DNA of 34,181 nucleotides, from NCBI GenBank assembly GCA_903832735.1, contig CAILCO010000004.1, positions 1 through 34,181 of the forward strand. Reading direction: 5' to 3'. Shown in pieces: positions 11,885 through 19,001 of the stretch. A model generated the notes under the pieces. That model saw nothing but the letters and a program-made list of their open reading frames with translations, had not been told where the DNA came from and did no database searches. The translations under genes and the position numbers were made by a program. The number at the start of each line of letters is the position of its first letter. Positions within the stretch are counted from its first letter, which is position 1. This stretch comes from an uncultured Sterolibacterium sp. GTDB taxonomy: Bacteria; Pseudomonadota; Gammaproteobacteria; Burkholderiales; Rhodocyclaceae.

Positions 11885-12041
11885 GGGTGGGGCATTGTGA
11901 ATCCCTAGTGCCCGTCGTCGTCTGAAGGGCACCCCAGGGCACTTGTGCCAGCGGAGCAGGTGCTAGCCATCAACACAATCCGTCATTGATGCGTATGGGA
12001 ACAATGCTGATTGGCGAAAAAATTGCTGAAAGGATAAGAAC

Positions 12042-12611
12042 ATGACCAACATATGCCGCAATCTGCACAAGATCCTGCTCTTGGCTGTCGCCACGGTTTC
12101 GCTAGCGGCGATAAGCGGCCAGGTGAGTGCCGCAAGTGCTGAGGACTTGGACAAGGACGCCGCTCAGGCACTGCAAACCTTGTACAGGAACAATCCTGCC
12201 GCCGAAAGCATTGCCAAGAAGGCCAGGGGGATCCTGGTGTTTCCCAAGATCATCAAGGCCGGTTTGGTATTCGGAGGGAGTTACGGCGAAGGCGTTCTCA
12301 CCAAGGATGCACATTTCGCCGGTTACTATAATTCCGTTTCAGCGTCCTGGGGTTGGCAGGCGGGCGCCGAGTCATACGCCTATGTCGTGTTCCTCATGAG
12401 CGACAAAGCCGTGAAGTATCTTGATCAGACCAAGGGCTGGGAAATCGGAGTAGGACCTACCGTGGTCGTGGTGAATGAAGGCGTTGCCAAGAATCTGTCA
12501 TCGTCGACATTGAAGGATGACGCCTATGCCTTCATTTTTGACCAGCAAGGACTCATGGCAAGCCTGAGCATCGAAGGCACAAAAATTTCACATATCAAGC
12601 CGAAACATTGA
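12042..12611 (+). CDS. Exported SYLF-domain (Ysc84-like) lipid-binding protein
   Basis: A 189-residue protein. Residues 1-30 are a classical signal peptide ending VSA, so it is exported, probably to the periplasm. The rest is one SYLF domain: AKKARGILVFPKIIKAGLVFGGSYGEGVL is spread over about residues 59-87, followed by YYNSVSASWGWQAGAESYAYVVFLM and a C-terminal half with DAYAFIFDQQGLMASLSIEG. In eukaryotes this domain binds phosphoinositides; bacterial members are often stress-induced envelope proteins whose ligand is not established. AAAGGA about 10 nt upstream supports the start. It stands alone between fumC and a convergent ribonuclease gene, with palindromic candidate operators in its long upstream region. 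Confidence 0.88.
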   Translation: MTNICRNLHKILLLAVATVSLAAISGQVSAASAEDLDKDAAQALQTLYRNNPAAESIAKKARGILVFPKIIKAGLVFGGSYGEGVLTKDAHFAGYYNSVSASWGWQAGAESYAYVVFLMSDKAVKYLDQTKGWEIGVGPTVVVVNEGVAKNLSSSTLKDDAYAFIFDQQGLMASLSIEGTKISHIKPKH

Positions 12612-12699
12612 TCTGAGCAACGCCGAGACGCAGCGGCCCTGATGGCACTTGTCGGAGCGGTTGCACTGATTGCCATTTGCGAGAAGCTTACCCTTGGGC

Positions 12700-14172
12700 T
12701 CAGTCGGTCGTCACGAAGTCAATGAAACCACGTTCCACGTTTGTTTCGACAAGCTTGACGCGGACTCTTTCGCCGATCTTGAGCGTGGTTGGGCCATTCA
12801 CCAGCTTGCCCTCGGCAGGCGGGGACAAGACCCTGACCCAGATGCCGTCAGGGTTGGTGCCGGTCACGATGGCGTCAAAGCGCTGGCCGATGTGCGTTTC
12901 GAGCAGCAGCGCCGCCTCGGATTTTCGCATCCGCCGCTCCACTTTCTGAGCAGCGTCCTCCTGTCGAGTGCAATGCAGGGCCAAAACTTCCATCTCGGCG
13001 TCGGAGTATGGCGGCGCTTGGCCGGCCAATACAGCCTTGAGCTGCCTCGATGTGATCAGATCGGGAAAGCGTCGGTTGGGCGCGGTGGAATGAGTGTAGT
13101 CGCGCACTGCCAGACCAAAATGGCCGATTGGCGAGCTGCCTGATTTTTCCACCACATACTCGCCCCGGCCCATGAGCTTGACGATGAGCAAGGACAAATC
13201 GGGAAAACGCAGCGGATCGGCTTTGTGGCGTTTGGCCAGGAAGGCTTCCAGGGCTTTGGAATCGGGCTCGTCGGGCAAGGTTTCGCCGTAGTTCTTCGCC
13301 AGTTCCGCGATGCGCAGCCAGCGCTCGGGCGAGCGAACAACACGCCGCAACGAGGCGCCGCGGCGAGAGGCCAAAAATCGTGCGGTACAGCCGTTGGTGG
13401 CGATCATGACCTCCTCGATCAGCTGCCGCGCGCGGTTTTGCACTTGCTGGCGGATGTCGATCACCTTCTCGCCCTCGAATACGGCGCGGGGCTGGAAGGT
13501 TTCAAGTTCCAGTGAGCCTTGGGCATGTCGGCGCGCCCGCAACTGCTGGGCCACGGCGTCCTGCGTGCGCAGTTGGCTGTCCATGCCGGGTATCGCTGCG
13601 GCTGCAGCCGGTAACTGCCCATCGCCTTCGATCCAGGCGGCGACGGCGTCATAGGCCAGCTTAGCCTTGTTGCGCACCTTGGCCCGGTAAACCGTCGAGG
13701 TCGACAACGTGGCGTCGGCCTTGAAAACCATCTCGGTCACCAGCGCCAGTCGGTCCTGGCCGGCGTTAAGCGAGGTCAAGTCAGTGGATAGACGCTCGGG
13801 CAGCATCGGGAAGATACGCGCCGAGGTGTAGACGGAAGTCGTGTTGATCCGTGCATGGTCGTCAATGGCACTGCCCTTCTTGACCAGTGCGTCCACGTCG
13901 GCGATGGCTACCAAGATCTTGACGGCGCCAGCGTCGAGCATTTCGCAAACGGTGAGTTGGTCCAGGTCGAGCGAGTCATCGTTGTCGATGGAACACCAGA
14001 GCAGTCCGGTGAGATCGAGAATGGCTGGGTCGGCTTCGTTTCCGGCGTCGGTGATCGCAGCCAGTTGTTGTTCAATGCCAACGGAAAACTCTGGCTGGAG
14101 CCCTCGCTCGGACATGGCACTGATGGCGATACGGACAAGGTCAGACCGGTGATGGTGGTGGTTGGCTCGCAT
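12700..14172 (-). CDS. Compact RNB-domain ribonuclease (RNase II family)
   Basis: A 490-residue member of the RNase II/R family, 3'-5' exoribonucleases. It lacks the two N-terminal cold-shock domains of RNase II (644 residues in E. coli) and RNase R. The RNB domain spans about residues 50-420, with the metal site at SIDNDDSLDLDQL: D63, D69 and D71 match three of the catalytic aspartates, but the fourth position is Q72. The later RNB motif TAPNRRFPDLI (about 362-372) is present. The last about 65 residues look like an S1 RNA-binding domain (IGQRFDAIVTG...GIWVRVL). Small RNB proteins with this build are known in proteobacteria, and a similar Deinococcus enzyme is active. The N-terminus has four natural histidines. 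No good ribosome-binding site precedes the ATG, so the start could be off or the message leaderless. Confidence 0.88.
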   Translation of the reverse strand: MRANHHHHRSDLVRIAISAMSERGLQPEFSVGIEQQLAAITDAGNEADPAILDLTGLLWCSIDNDDSLDLDQLTVCEMLDAGAVKILVAIADVDALVKKGSAIDDHARINTTSVYTSARIFPMLPERLSTDLTSLNAGQDRLALVTEMVFKADATLSTSTVYRAKVRNKAKLAYDAVAAWIEGDGQLPAAAAAIPGMDSQLRTQDAVAQQLRARRHAQGSLELETFQPRAVFEGEKVIDIRQQVQNRARQLIEEVMIATNGCTARFLASRRGASLRRVVRSPERWLRIAELAKNYGETLPDEPDSKALEAFLAKRHKADPLRFPDLSLLIVKLMGRGEYVVEKSGSSPIGHFGLAVRDYTHSTAPNRRFPDLITSRQLKAVLAGQAPPYSDAEMEVLALHCTRQEDAAQKVERRMRKSEAALLLETHIGQRFDAIVTGTNPDGIWVRVLSPPAEGKLVNGPTTLKIGERVRVKLVETNVERGFIDFVTTD

Positions 14173-14310
14173 GGTTCAATATACACCCGTCGGACGCAAT
14201 TCTTGCTCTAGCCAAGCAAGAGAAGTCATTTCGGCATCGGGAGTCCTGAGCTGCATTGGCATTTACGCGGTGTCAGTACTTGAACTTATTGCAGAACATA
14301 ATGTCTTCTC

Positions 14311-14325
14311 CTCGCATAGTGCGAG
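14311..14325 (+). promoter_or_regulatory. Short hairpin in leader of small gene
   Basis: CTCGCA-TAG-TGCGAG is a perfect 6-bp stem with a 3-nt loop, ending 25 nt before the start codon of the small gene at 14351. It may stabilise the leader or bind a regulator. Confidence 0.35.
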
Positions 14326-14350
14326 TTCCCTCAAATTTCTGGAGTAAATC

Positions 14351-14602
14351 ATGGCAGGAGCAGGGCTTGGTAGTTTAGGGGCCGGCGCAGTGGCACCAGC
14401 GGCAGCAACTGCGTCATCAAAGACGGCCTCGACGCCGGCATCGGCGACCAAAGTAGACCAGAATTCATTGGTTGATCAGTTGTTAAAGAAGCATCCTCCG
14501 GCTACCCAGACGGTTTCATTGAATGTGGTTACACCGGCGTCGGCAGCGAATAGTCCTGCTTCGTCTGGTCACATCGGCACTAATATCAATACCTCAGCGT
14601 AG
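14351..14602 (+). CDS. Small Ala/Ser/Thr-rich protein, unknown
   Basis: An 83-residue protein I do not recognise. GGAG 6 nt before the ATG is a good ribosome-binding site and the main reason to believe in it. The composition is dominated by Ala, Ser, Thr and Gly, with few charges; the only amphipathic stretch is VDQNSLVDQLLKKHPP (about residues 35-50). There is no membrane segment, cysteine or conserved motif. The N-terminal MAGAGLGSLGAGA is not a signal peptide, because it lacks the positive charge. The low complexity recalls the Ser/Ala-rich N-terminal half of the EF-hand protein at 15521, but I see no clear similarity. It could be a disordered secreted or structural peptide. Confidence 0.5.
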   Translation: MAGAGLGSLGAGAVAPAAATASSKTASTPASATKVDQNSLVDQLLKKHPPATQTVSLNVVTPASAANSPASSGHIGTNINTSA

Positions 14603-14977
14603 CCATTGAGGCCAGCTCGCTTATGGTGCGCAATCATCAAGGCAGCGCTCAAGCGCCATGGCCCTCGTAATAGACGTGCCGGTCATGCCCATCATGAGCT
14701 TGAGCCACCGGCAGACGCGGGTAGTGCACTCGCGACTTGTCGCTTTTGGCACGAAGGCATCACCCGAGATAAGCCGAGATAATCCTGACTTTGAACCTCC
14801 TGACTACTACGAAACAAACTCTTACAAAACGATGTTGAACTCTTCCGCAGCTTTCGCCATCGAATCGGCGTGACTTTGAAAGTGAGATCGGCGAGATCGG
14901 CTTATGTGCCGAAAGCTTATTGAGAAATTCCTCTCCGATTCTCGCCGCCACATCGCAGGATAGGAGAAAGATCCCCT

Positions 14978-15006
14978 GGTGACTGGTTCCCCCTTTTCCA
15001 GTCACC
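14978..15006 (+). ncRNA. Hairpin 1 of a possible small RNA or leader
   Basis: GGTGACTGG pairs perfectly with CCAGTCACC around an 11-nt pyrimidine loop (TTCCCCCTTTT). A second hairpin follows after 3 nt. The C/U-rich loop could serve as a seed for base pairing, but no promoter is identified. The feature is a structural observation, not a known RNA family. Confidence 0.3.
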
Positions 15007-15009
15007 CGG

Positions 15010-15037
15010 AAGCCTCACTATCTGAATAGTGGGGCTT
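15010..15037 (+). terminator. Rho-independent terminator-like hairpin
   Basis: AAGCCTCACTAT pairs with ATAGTGGGGCTT (12 bp, one G-U) around a CTGA loop. The tail is TCGTCATTTT, a poor T-run, so termination would be moderate. It sits 31 bp before the small gene at 15069 and would insulate it from upstream transcription. Confidence 0.5.
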
Positions 15038-15068
15038 TCGTCATTTTGACAATTGGCAGGAGTTAGGA

Positions 15069-15272
15069 ATGCCGAAAAACCGCGTAAGGCTCATTGACGT
15101 CCTCAGCCCTCCCGAGAATCCATGGCTAAAGGAGATTTCGTTACGCAAGACAGGTTTGCCCGTTGGCGTGCGTATCGTTCGATTTAACGACGACGACAGC
15201 GATGATCCTCTAGATCAATCGGTGCTGTCCTTGTTGAAACTTACCCATATGCCGCTAAGGCATGCTGCTTGA
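15069..15272 (+). CDS. Small hypothetical protein, 67 aa
   Basis: I do not recognise this protein. AGGAG 6 nt before the ATG is a strong ribosome-binding site. The sequence is mixed and soluble-looking: a basic N-terminus (MPKNRVRLIDVL), a central part with PPENPWLKEISLRKTG, then a strongly acidic patch (FNDDDSDDPLDQS, about residues 41-53) and a short hydrophobic helix (VLSLLKLTH). There is no signal peptide or cysteine. The terminator-like hairpin just upstream suggests it is its own transcription unit, although no promoter is clear in the 31 bp between. A leader-peptide or antitoxin-like role is possible; nothing in the neighbourhood supports a specific one. Confidence 0.5.
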   Translation: MPKNRVRLIDVLSPPENPWLKEISLRKTGLPVGVRIVRFNDDDSDDPLDQSVLSLLKLTHMPLRHAA

Positions 15273-15469
15273 CAGCGTTGTTGTTAAATGACTGCGCATT
15301 TTGGTTTTGTATCGAACGCGATCTGAAAAAGCTGGCAGGTGGCATGCTGGCTGATCATCGGGGAAGCTCAAGCAATCTTTGAGTGGATATTTATTTCCGG
15401 CTCAGTAACGAGTAGATACTGATGCGATGAAAGCGAAACTCGGCTCCGGATAGATCACCGGATTCTCGC

Positions 15470-15496
15470 TAAAGATTTTGCGGACCCTGCCGTTAA
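15470..15496 (+). promoter_or_regulatory. Sigma-28 (FliA) promoter
   Basis: TAAAGATT, an 11-bp spacer, then GCCGTTAA, against the enterobacterial flagellar consensus TAAAGTTT-N11-GCCGATAA: 14 of 16 positions match at the exact spacing. Transcription would begin near 15503, leaving about 18 nt of leader that holds the AGGAG (15509-15513) of the gene at 15521. Confidence 0.75.
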
Positions 15497-15520
15497 AACG
15501 GGTATTACAGGAGTCCGCCC

Positions 15521-16612
15521 ATGATCATCACCAGTTCTACGCTGACCCAGAGTTCCCAGCACAGCGCCAGCAGTTCCACGCAGGTATCGGAAAACCTCCG
15601 GGCCTGGGTGGGCAAGGCGAATGTCAGCGCCACGGAGCAAGGCACGACGATCTCGATTTCGGCGGCAGGCCTGGCAGCTTCGTCGGCTGAACTGTTGGCC
15701 GGTGCGTCTGCGGGTATGGCGACCGGCACCCCGGCTTCGCCCGCGGGCAGCCTGACAGCAGCCCAGCCCGTTGATGCCGGCGCTGTTGGTGATTCGCATA
15801 CCAGCGCAATGAAGCTGATCATAGAGATGCTGACCGGTCACAGGATACAACTGTATTCCGGCAACAGCGCAGCGCAATCCGCCGGTGCGTCATCGAATGC
15901 CCCCGCCACGGCTACCCCTGCCATGACCACCCCAACCACGGGTGCCGGCATCGAATACAACCGGCAGCGCGTGCATACGGAATCAGAGCAGACCACTTTT
16001 CAGTCCAGTGGCAGCGTACAGACCGCCGACGGCCGGAGCATCGTATTCCAGCTGGGGCTGACGATGAGCAGCAGCTATAGCGAATCGAGCAGCACCAGCG
16101 TGCGCGCGGGCGATGCCGTGCAGAAAGACCCGTTGATGGTCAACTTCGGCGGCACCGCCGCGCAACTGCAGAATCAAAGTTTCAGCTTCGACCTCCAGGG
16201 CAACGGCCAGACCGTCAAAGTGGCCTTGCCCGGCAGCGGTAGCGGCTTCCTGGCACTCGATGCCAATGGCAACGGCAAGATTGATTCCGGTGCGGAATTG
16301 TTCGGCACGAAGAGCGGCAATGGTTTCGCCGACCTGGCGCGATACGACAAGAACGGCAACGGCTGGATCGATGCCGCCGATCCGGTGTTCAATCAACTCC
16401 GGGTGTGGACGCCCTCGACAAGCGGCGGCGGCACCCTGGCGTCGCTGCCGCAGGTGGGCATAGCCGCCATATCCCTGACCAGTACCGCCACGCCTTTCGA
16501 GATCAAGAACAGTTCCAATCAGTCGCTCGGATCGGTGGTCGCGAGCAGCGTCACGCTTTCCGAAAATGGATCGGCCGGCAGCCTGCAGCAGGTGAACCTG
16601 ACGGTCGGCTAA
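15521..16612 (+). CDS. Ser/Ala-rich EF-hand (calcium-binding) protein, likely motility-linked
   Basis: A 363-residue protein of unknown function. Residues 1-150 are low complexity, rich in Ser, Ala and Thr, with one predicted helix (SAMKLIIEMLTGHRIQLYSG). Residues about 150-240 contain repeated short beta-type segments (TADGRSIVFQLGLTMS, FSFDLQGNGQTVKVAL). Then come two calcium-loop motifs, DANGNGKIDSGAEL (from D247) and DKNGNGWIDAADPVF (from D276), separated by FGTKSGNGFADLARY, an arrangement common in large secreted surface proteins. There are no cysteines and no standard signal peptide, which would fit a type I or flagellar export route. AGGAG lies 7 nt before the ATG. The strong sigma-28 promoter suggests co-expression with late flagellar or chemotaxis genes, though no flagellar gene is in the window. 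Confidence 0.82.
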   Translation: MIITSSTLTQSSQHSASSSTQVSENLRAWVGKANVSATEQGTTISISAAGLAASSAELLAGASAGMATGTPASPAGSLTAAQPVDAGAVGDSHTSAMKLIIEMLTGHRIQLYSGNSAAQSAGASSNAPATATPAMTTPTTGAGIEYNRQRVHTESEQTTFQSSGSVQTADGRSIVFQLGLTMSSSYSESSSTSVRAGDAVQKDPLMVNFGGTAAQLQNQSFSFDLQGNGQTVKVALPGSGSGFLALDANGNGKIDSGAELFGTKSGNGFADLARYDKNGNGWIDAADPVFNQLRVWTPSTSGGGTLASLPQVGIAAISLTSTATPFEIKNSSNQSLGSVVASSVTLSENGSAGSLQQVNLTVG

Positions 16613-16718
16613 GCGGGGCGGTCCGATTGAAAATGGCGTCGATGTGCGCCCTGAAATTGGGCCGGCGGCCAGAAGCCGGGCCGCATGCTGATGTTGCGTG
16701 GCGTGGTCGTTGGTGCCG

Positions 16719-16877
16719 CTAACGTTCCGCGATCAGAATCGCCAGAATAGCCAAGAGCGCCAGCAGCAGCCAAAACCAGTCAAGACCGCGCGAGGAATGC
16801 TCGTGGGTCCTGTTTGAACTGGTGTTGTGCTTAATGCCTGCGTGTGAGTGACTGACGGTTGCTTTGAACTTAGCCAT
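16719..16877 (-). CDS. Small single-pass membrane protein, 52 aa
   Basis: Starts at the ATG at 16875-16877, with AGGAG about 8 nt upstream; a longer frame to 16922 has no such support. Residues 1-30 are polar, with several His and Ser (SHSHAGIKHN, THEHSSRG). Residues about 32-50 are one hydrophobic helix (WFWLLLALLAILAILIA), ending in Glu-Arg. The likely topology is one membrane pass near the C-terminus, with a histidine-bearing soluble head. Such short tail-anchored proteins are often stress-related, but I cannot name a family. It stands alone, convergent with the EF-hand gene. Confidence 0.6.
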   Translation of the reverse strand: MAKFKATVSHSHAGIKHNTSSNRTHEHSSRGLDWFWLLLALLAILAILIAER

Positions 16878-17031
16878 CGCGGCGCCTCCTGTTTCCCATC
16901 CCGACAGGTCTGGGGCATGCAACGCCGTCTAAAGCCAGCCATGAATAGATTGGCGCCGATGTGAGCGCAACAGCCACGGAACGCATGCCTGGCATCCTAG
17001 GCAAGCGAGGTCGGTGACAGGAGACCTGCGC

Positions 17032-17439
17032 TTACAGCGAAGCAGTCTGATCCGGACGATCGATTCTTGGCGCACCCCTGCGCTCGAAGTTCGGGAAGCT
17101 TCTGCGTCCCAGAGCCGGCAGGCGTCTGCGCCCGCTAGCGTTGACTATGATATCGCCAGTTACCGAGAGATCAGCGTTGTAATCTCCGACTGTTCCAATA
17201 AACGGATCCAGTTCGGCAATAATAGTTCTCACCATGCTGCTGCTCAGTTTGCGCGAACTCTCGCTAAGCGGCTTGATCCATAGGCCGGCAATATTATCGA
17301 AATTACCGACATACACCCAACCTACTCCGTTAGGTGGCGAGAGATCTGGAATGTAGCCACCCGCATCATTGCGCCGGCTATGAAACGCCAAGTCGAAACC
17401 CAATTCCTGTACTTTCGCCTGCAGTGTTTTCCATGTCAT
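17032..17439 (-). CDS. Hypothetical protein, 135 aa
   Basis: Not recognised. The ATG at 17437-17439 has GAGGTGG about 5 nt upstream. Residues 1-60 look like a folded domain (TWKTLQAKVQELGFDLAFHS, then GVGWVYVGNFDNIAGLWIKPL); residues 65-98 continue with MVRTIIAELDPFIGTVGDY and a beta-type stretch. The last 35 residues are rich in Arg and Pro (GRRRLPALGRRSFPNFERRG) and may be a disordered tail, or read-through of a damaged 3' end. There is no signal peptide, membrane helix or cysteine. It is downstream of the DsbA/radical SAM/YchJ operon on the same strand, but 235 bp away, so probably independent. Confidence 0.55.
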   Translation of the reverse strand: MTWKTLQAKVQELGFDLAFHSRRNDAGGYIPDLSPPNGVGWVYVGNFDNIAGLWIKPLSESSRKLSSSMVRTIIAELDPFIGTVGDYNADLSVTGDIIVNASGRRRLPALGRRSFPNFERRGAPRIDRPDQTASL

Positions 17440-17474
17440 AGCACCACCTCAAAATAGAATGCTGCGTATTTATC

Positions 17475-17687
17475 TTACCCCTGAAGGTCAGTGCGGCAAG
17501 CCATTACATCACCGGCACCAGGGGACGGCGCACCTGCAAATAAGCTGCAAATATATTGCTGCTGATCCTGGACTGAGGAGATCTGAAACTCACTTGCCAA
17601 GTCGACAGTGGTATTGATGGAAAGTTCAAAAGCGTTGCTTGCTGCCGACCACTCGATCAGGGCCAGAAGCGATTCATGAAGCGTCAC
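17475..17687 (-). CDS. Possible short gene overlapping ychJ end
   Basis: A frame of 70 residues with a GTG at 17685-17687, overlapping the ychJ stop by 14 bp. The content (LHESLLALIEWSAASNAFEL, then STVDLASEFQISS-like segments and one Cys) is protein-like but unrecognised. There is no clear ribosome-binding site. It may be translated by coupling from ychJ, or it may be chance. Without it, 17475-17673 is empty. Confidence 0.22.
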   Translation of the reverse strand: MTLHESLLALIEWSAASNAFELSINTTVDLASEFQISSVQDQQQYICSLFAGAPSPGAGDVMACRTDLQG

Positions 17688-18066
17688 CTTGCAGATAGAA
17701 CCAGTGGCCGTTCTCACGGACAAATCGGCTAGTTTCTTGCAGACGCCATGCGCGCCCATTGACTTTGTAACGGGCGACGAATTCGACGATCGCTTGGTCC
17801 TCGCTTTGCTGTTCGTGCCGGAGTACCTGCAATCCTAGCCACTTGCTGTCCTGGTCGAGATTCAGCGCAGCCGGCCGCGTGGCAGGATGCCAGGTGCTCA
17901 GCAGATAAGCCTCGCGCCCCAAGGCATAGGCCGCGTAGCGCGAGCGCATCAGCGTGACCGCCGAGTCCGCCATGACTGCCCCGTCCAGGAGGCGCCCGCA
18001 GCATTCGCCGTAGGGAACGTCGCTGCCGCATGGACAGATCGGCAAATTCTTGGGTTTCTTTTTCAA
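17674..18066 (-). CDS. YchJ-family protein with SEC-C zinc motif
   Basis: A 130-residue protein of the UPF0225/YchJ family. The N-terminus has the SEC-C metal-binding motif CPCGSDVPYGECCG (C11, C13, C22, C23), followed by the NTF2-like domain typical of YchJ: LMRSRYAAYALG, YLLSTWHPATRP, WLGLQVL, and a C-terminal VEFVARYKVNGRAWRLQE with FVRENGHWFYLQGD. The biochemical role of the family is not established; the motif is shared with the SecA C-terminus, where it binds zinc. The apparent start is TTG at 18064-18066 with only a weak GGA upstream, so the start is tentative. It lies 14 bp after the radical SAM gene and is the third gene of that operon. Confidence 0.88.
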   Translation of the reverse strand: MKKKPKNLPICPCGSDVPYGECCGRLLDGAVMADSAVTLMRSRYAAYALGREAYLLSTWHPATRPAALNLDQDSKWLGLQVLRHEQQSEDQAIVEFVARYKVNGRAWRLQETSRFVRENGHWFYLQGDAS

Positions 18067-18080
18067 GATTCCGTATGCGT

Positions 18081-18998
18081 CTATAGTCCTTGCGGCGACA
18101 TCGTCCGCAGCGGACGCAGCCGGGCCGCTTCCGGCGCCGCAATGGCCGCCCGGATCTCGCTCTGCAGGCGCGGTTTCTCCGCACCCAGGGTGCCTTTCAG
18201 CACCAGGCGATTGGAGGCGTGATCGCTGCGGAACACCGTGCGACTAAGCGTCAGTGCCGAGATGAACATTTCCATTTCGATAAACAGCTCGATCTGGCTG
18301 CAAGGCTGCCAATCAGGGAACTGGCCGCGAAAGCGTTGTTCTCCCAGCGGGAAATTGAGCACCAGCGTCGACAGATATTCCGGCTGCGTGGCGTTGACCA
18401 GGCGCGCCGAATTTTCCGCATGCCGTTGCGACAGTGTCCTGCCGCCCAGGCCGTTCAGGATCATCACCGAACGCTTGATACCCGCTTGCTGCAACTTGTC
18501 GAGGGCGGCGCAACTGCTGGCGTATGTCTCGCCTTTTTGCACCCTGTTCAATACCTCATCATCGCCCGACTCCGCGCCGACGTAGGCCATGGTCAGGCCG
18601 GCATCGGCCAGTTCCTTGAGTTCGGAGACGGACTTCCTGCGCAGGTTGCGCGGCAGGCAGTAGCTGGAGACACGGTGCACCGCAGGCAAGTGTTCGCGGA
18701 TGGCGCCGAGTATCCCGAGCAGACGCCGCGTCGGCAGGACCAACGCATCGCCGTCGGCGAGAAACACCCGGCGGATGCCGCTGCCGAAGCGCTCGCCGCA
18801 ACGGCGAAGCGTTGCCATCGTTTCCGCTTCATCGCGGGCGCGGAATTTTTTCTGCGGCGCCTTGTACATCTCGCAGAAGCTGCACTTGTTCCATGAGCAG
18901 CCATCGGTCACGGGAAGTATCAGTGATTCCGCCTCGCTGGGCGGACGGTACACAGGATCGATATAGCGAATCGGGAAACTGGCATTCACGTCGGTCAC
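18081..18998 (-). CDS. Radical SAM protein of unknown substrate
   Basis: A 305-residue protein. The N-terminal PVTDGCSWNKCSFCEMY gives the [4Fe-4S] cysteines C34, C39 and C42, spaced CX4CX2C instead of the usual CX3CX2C. The partial TIM barrel continues with FLADGDALVL, YVGAESGDDEVLNRV (the SAM-binding ESG region) and SVMILNGLGG. Only these three cysteines form a clear cluster motif; a late WQPCSQIE cysteine is isolated, so there is no sign of a SPASM domain. The start is GTG, 3 bp after the upstream DsbA-like gene, with no separate ribosome-binding site, which implies translational coupling. The product and substrate are unknown. The pairing with a thiol-oxidoreductase fold and a zinc-motif protein suggests protein or metal-site maturation, but this is an inference. 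Confidence 0.88.
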   Translation of the reverse strand: MTDVNASFPIRYIDPVYRPPSEAESLILPVTDGCSWNKCSFCEMYKAPQKKFRARDEAETMATLRRCGERFGSGIRRVFLADGDALVLPTRRLLGILGAIREHLPAVHRVSSYCLPRNLRRKSVSELKELADAGLTMAYVGAESGDDEVLNRVQKGETYASSCAALDKLQQAGIKRSVMILNGLGGRTLSQRHAENSARLVNATQPEYLSTLVLNFPLGEQRFRGQFPDWQPCSQIELFIEMEMFISALTLSRTVFRSDHASNRLVLKGTLGAEKPRLQSEIRAAIAAPEAARLRPLRTMSPQGL

Positions 18999-19001
18999 GG
19001 A

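Larger units (their letters stand above)
11737..12041. other. Intergenic region with stacked palindromes, no gene
   Basis: The 305 bp between fumC and the SYLF gene have no supported coding sequence. The middle holds two tight inverted repeats (11833-11848 and 11861-11884, listed separately). The SYLF start at 12042 is preceded by AAAGGA. I see no terminator with a T-run after fumC. Confidence 0.6.
14603..15068. other. 466 bp without a convincing gene
   Basis: The stretch is more AT-rich than its neighbours. Frames at 14658-14873 (+) and 14760-15005 (-) lack ribosome-binding sites and recognisable content. Visible structure: a near-tandem GAGATAA/GAGATAA pair around 14770, a perfect tandem GAGATCGGC at 14884-14901, and two strong hairpins at 14978-15037. 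A small RNA ending at the second hairpin is possible but unproven. Confidence 0.5.

Noticed and set aside
14658-14873. A 71-residue plus-strand frame
   Set aside because: It has no ribosome-binding site, no recognisable content and competes with an equally weak frame on the other strand.
15420-15462. Hammerhead-like CTGATG...GAAA string before the sigma-28 promoter
   Set aside because: The core has a wrong base after CTGATG and no supporting stems; TCCGG/CCGGA pairing nearby is a simple inverted repeat.
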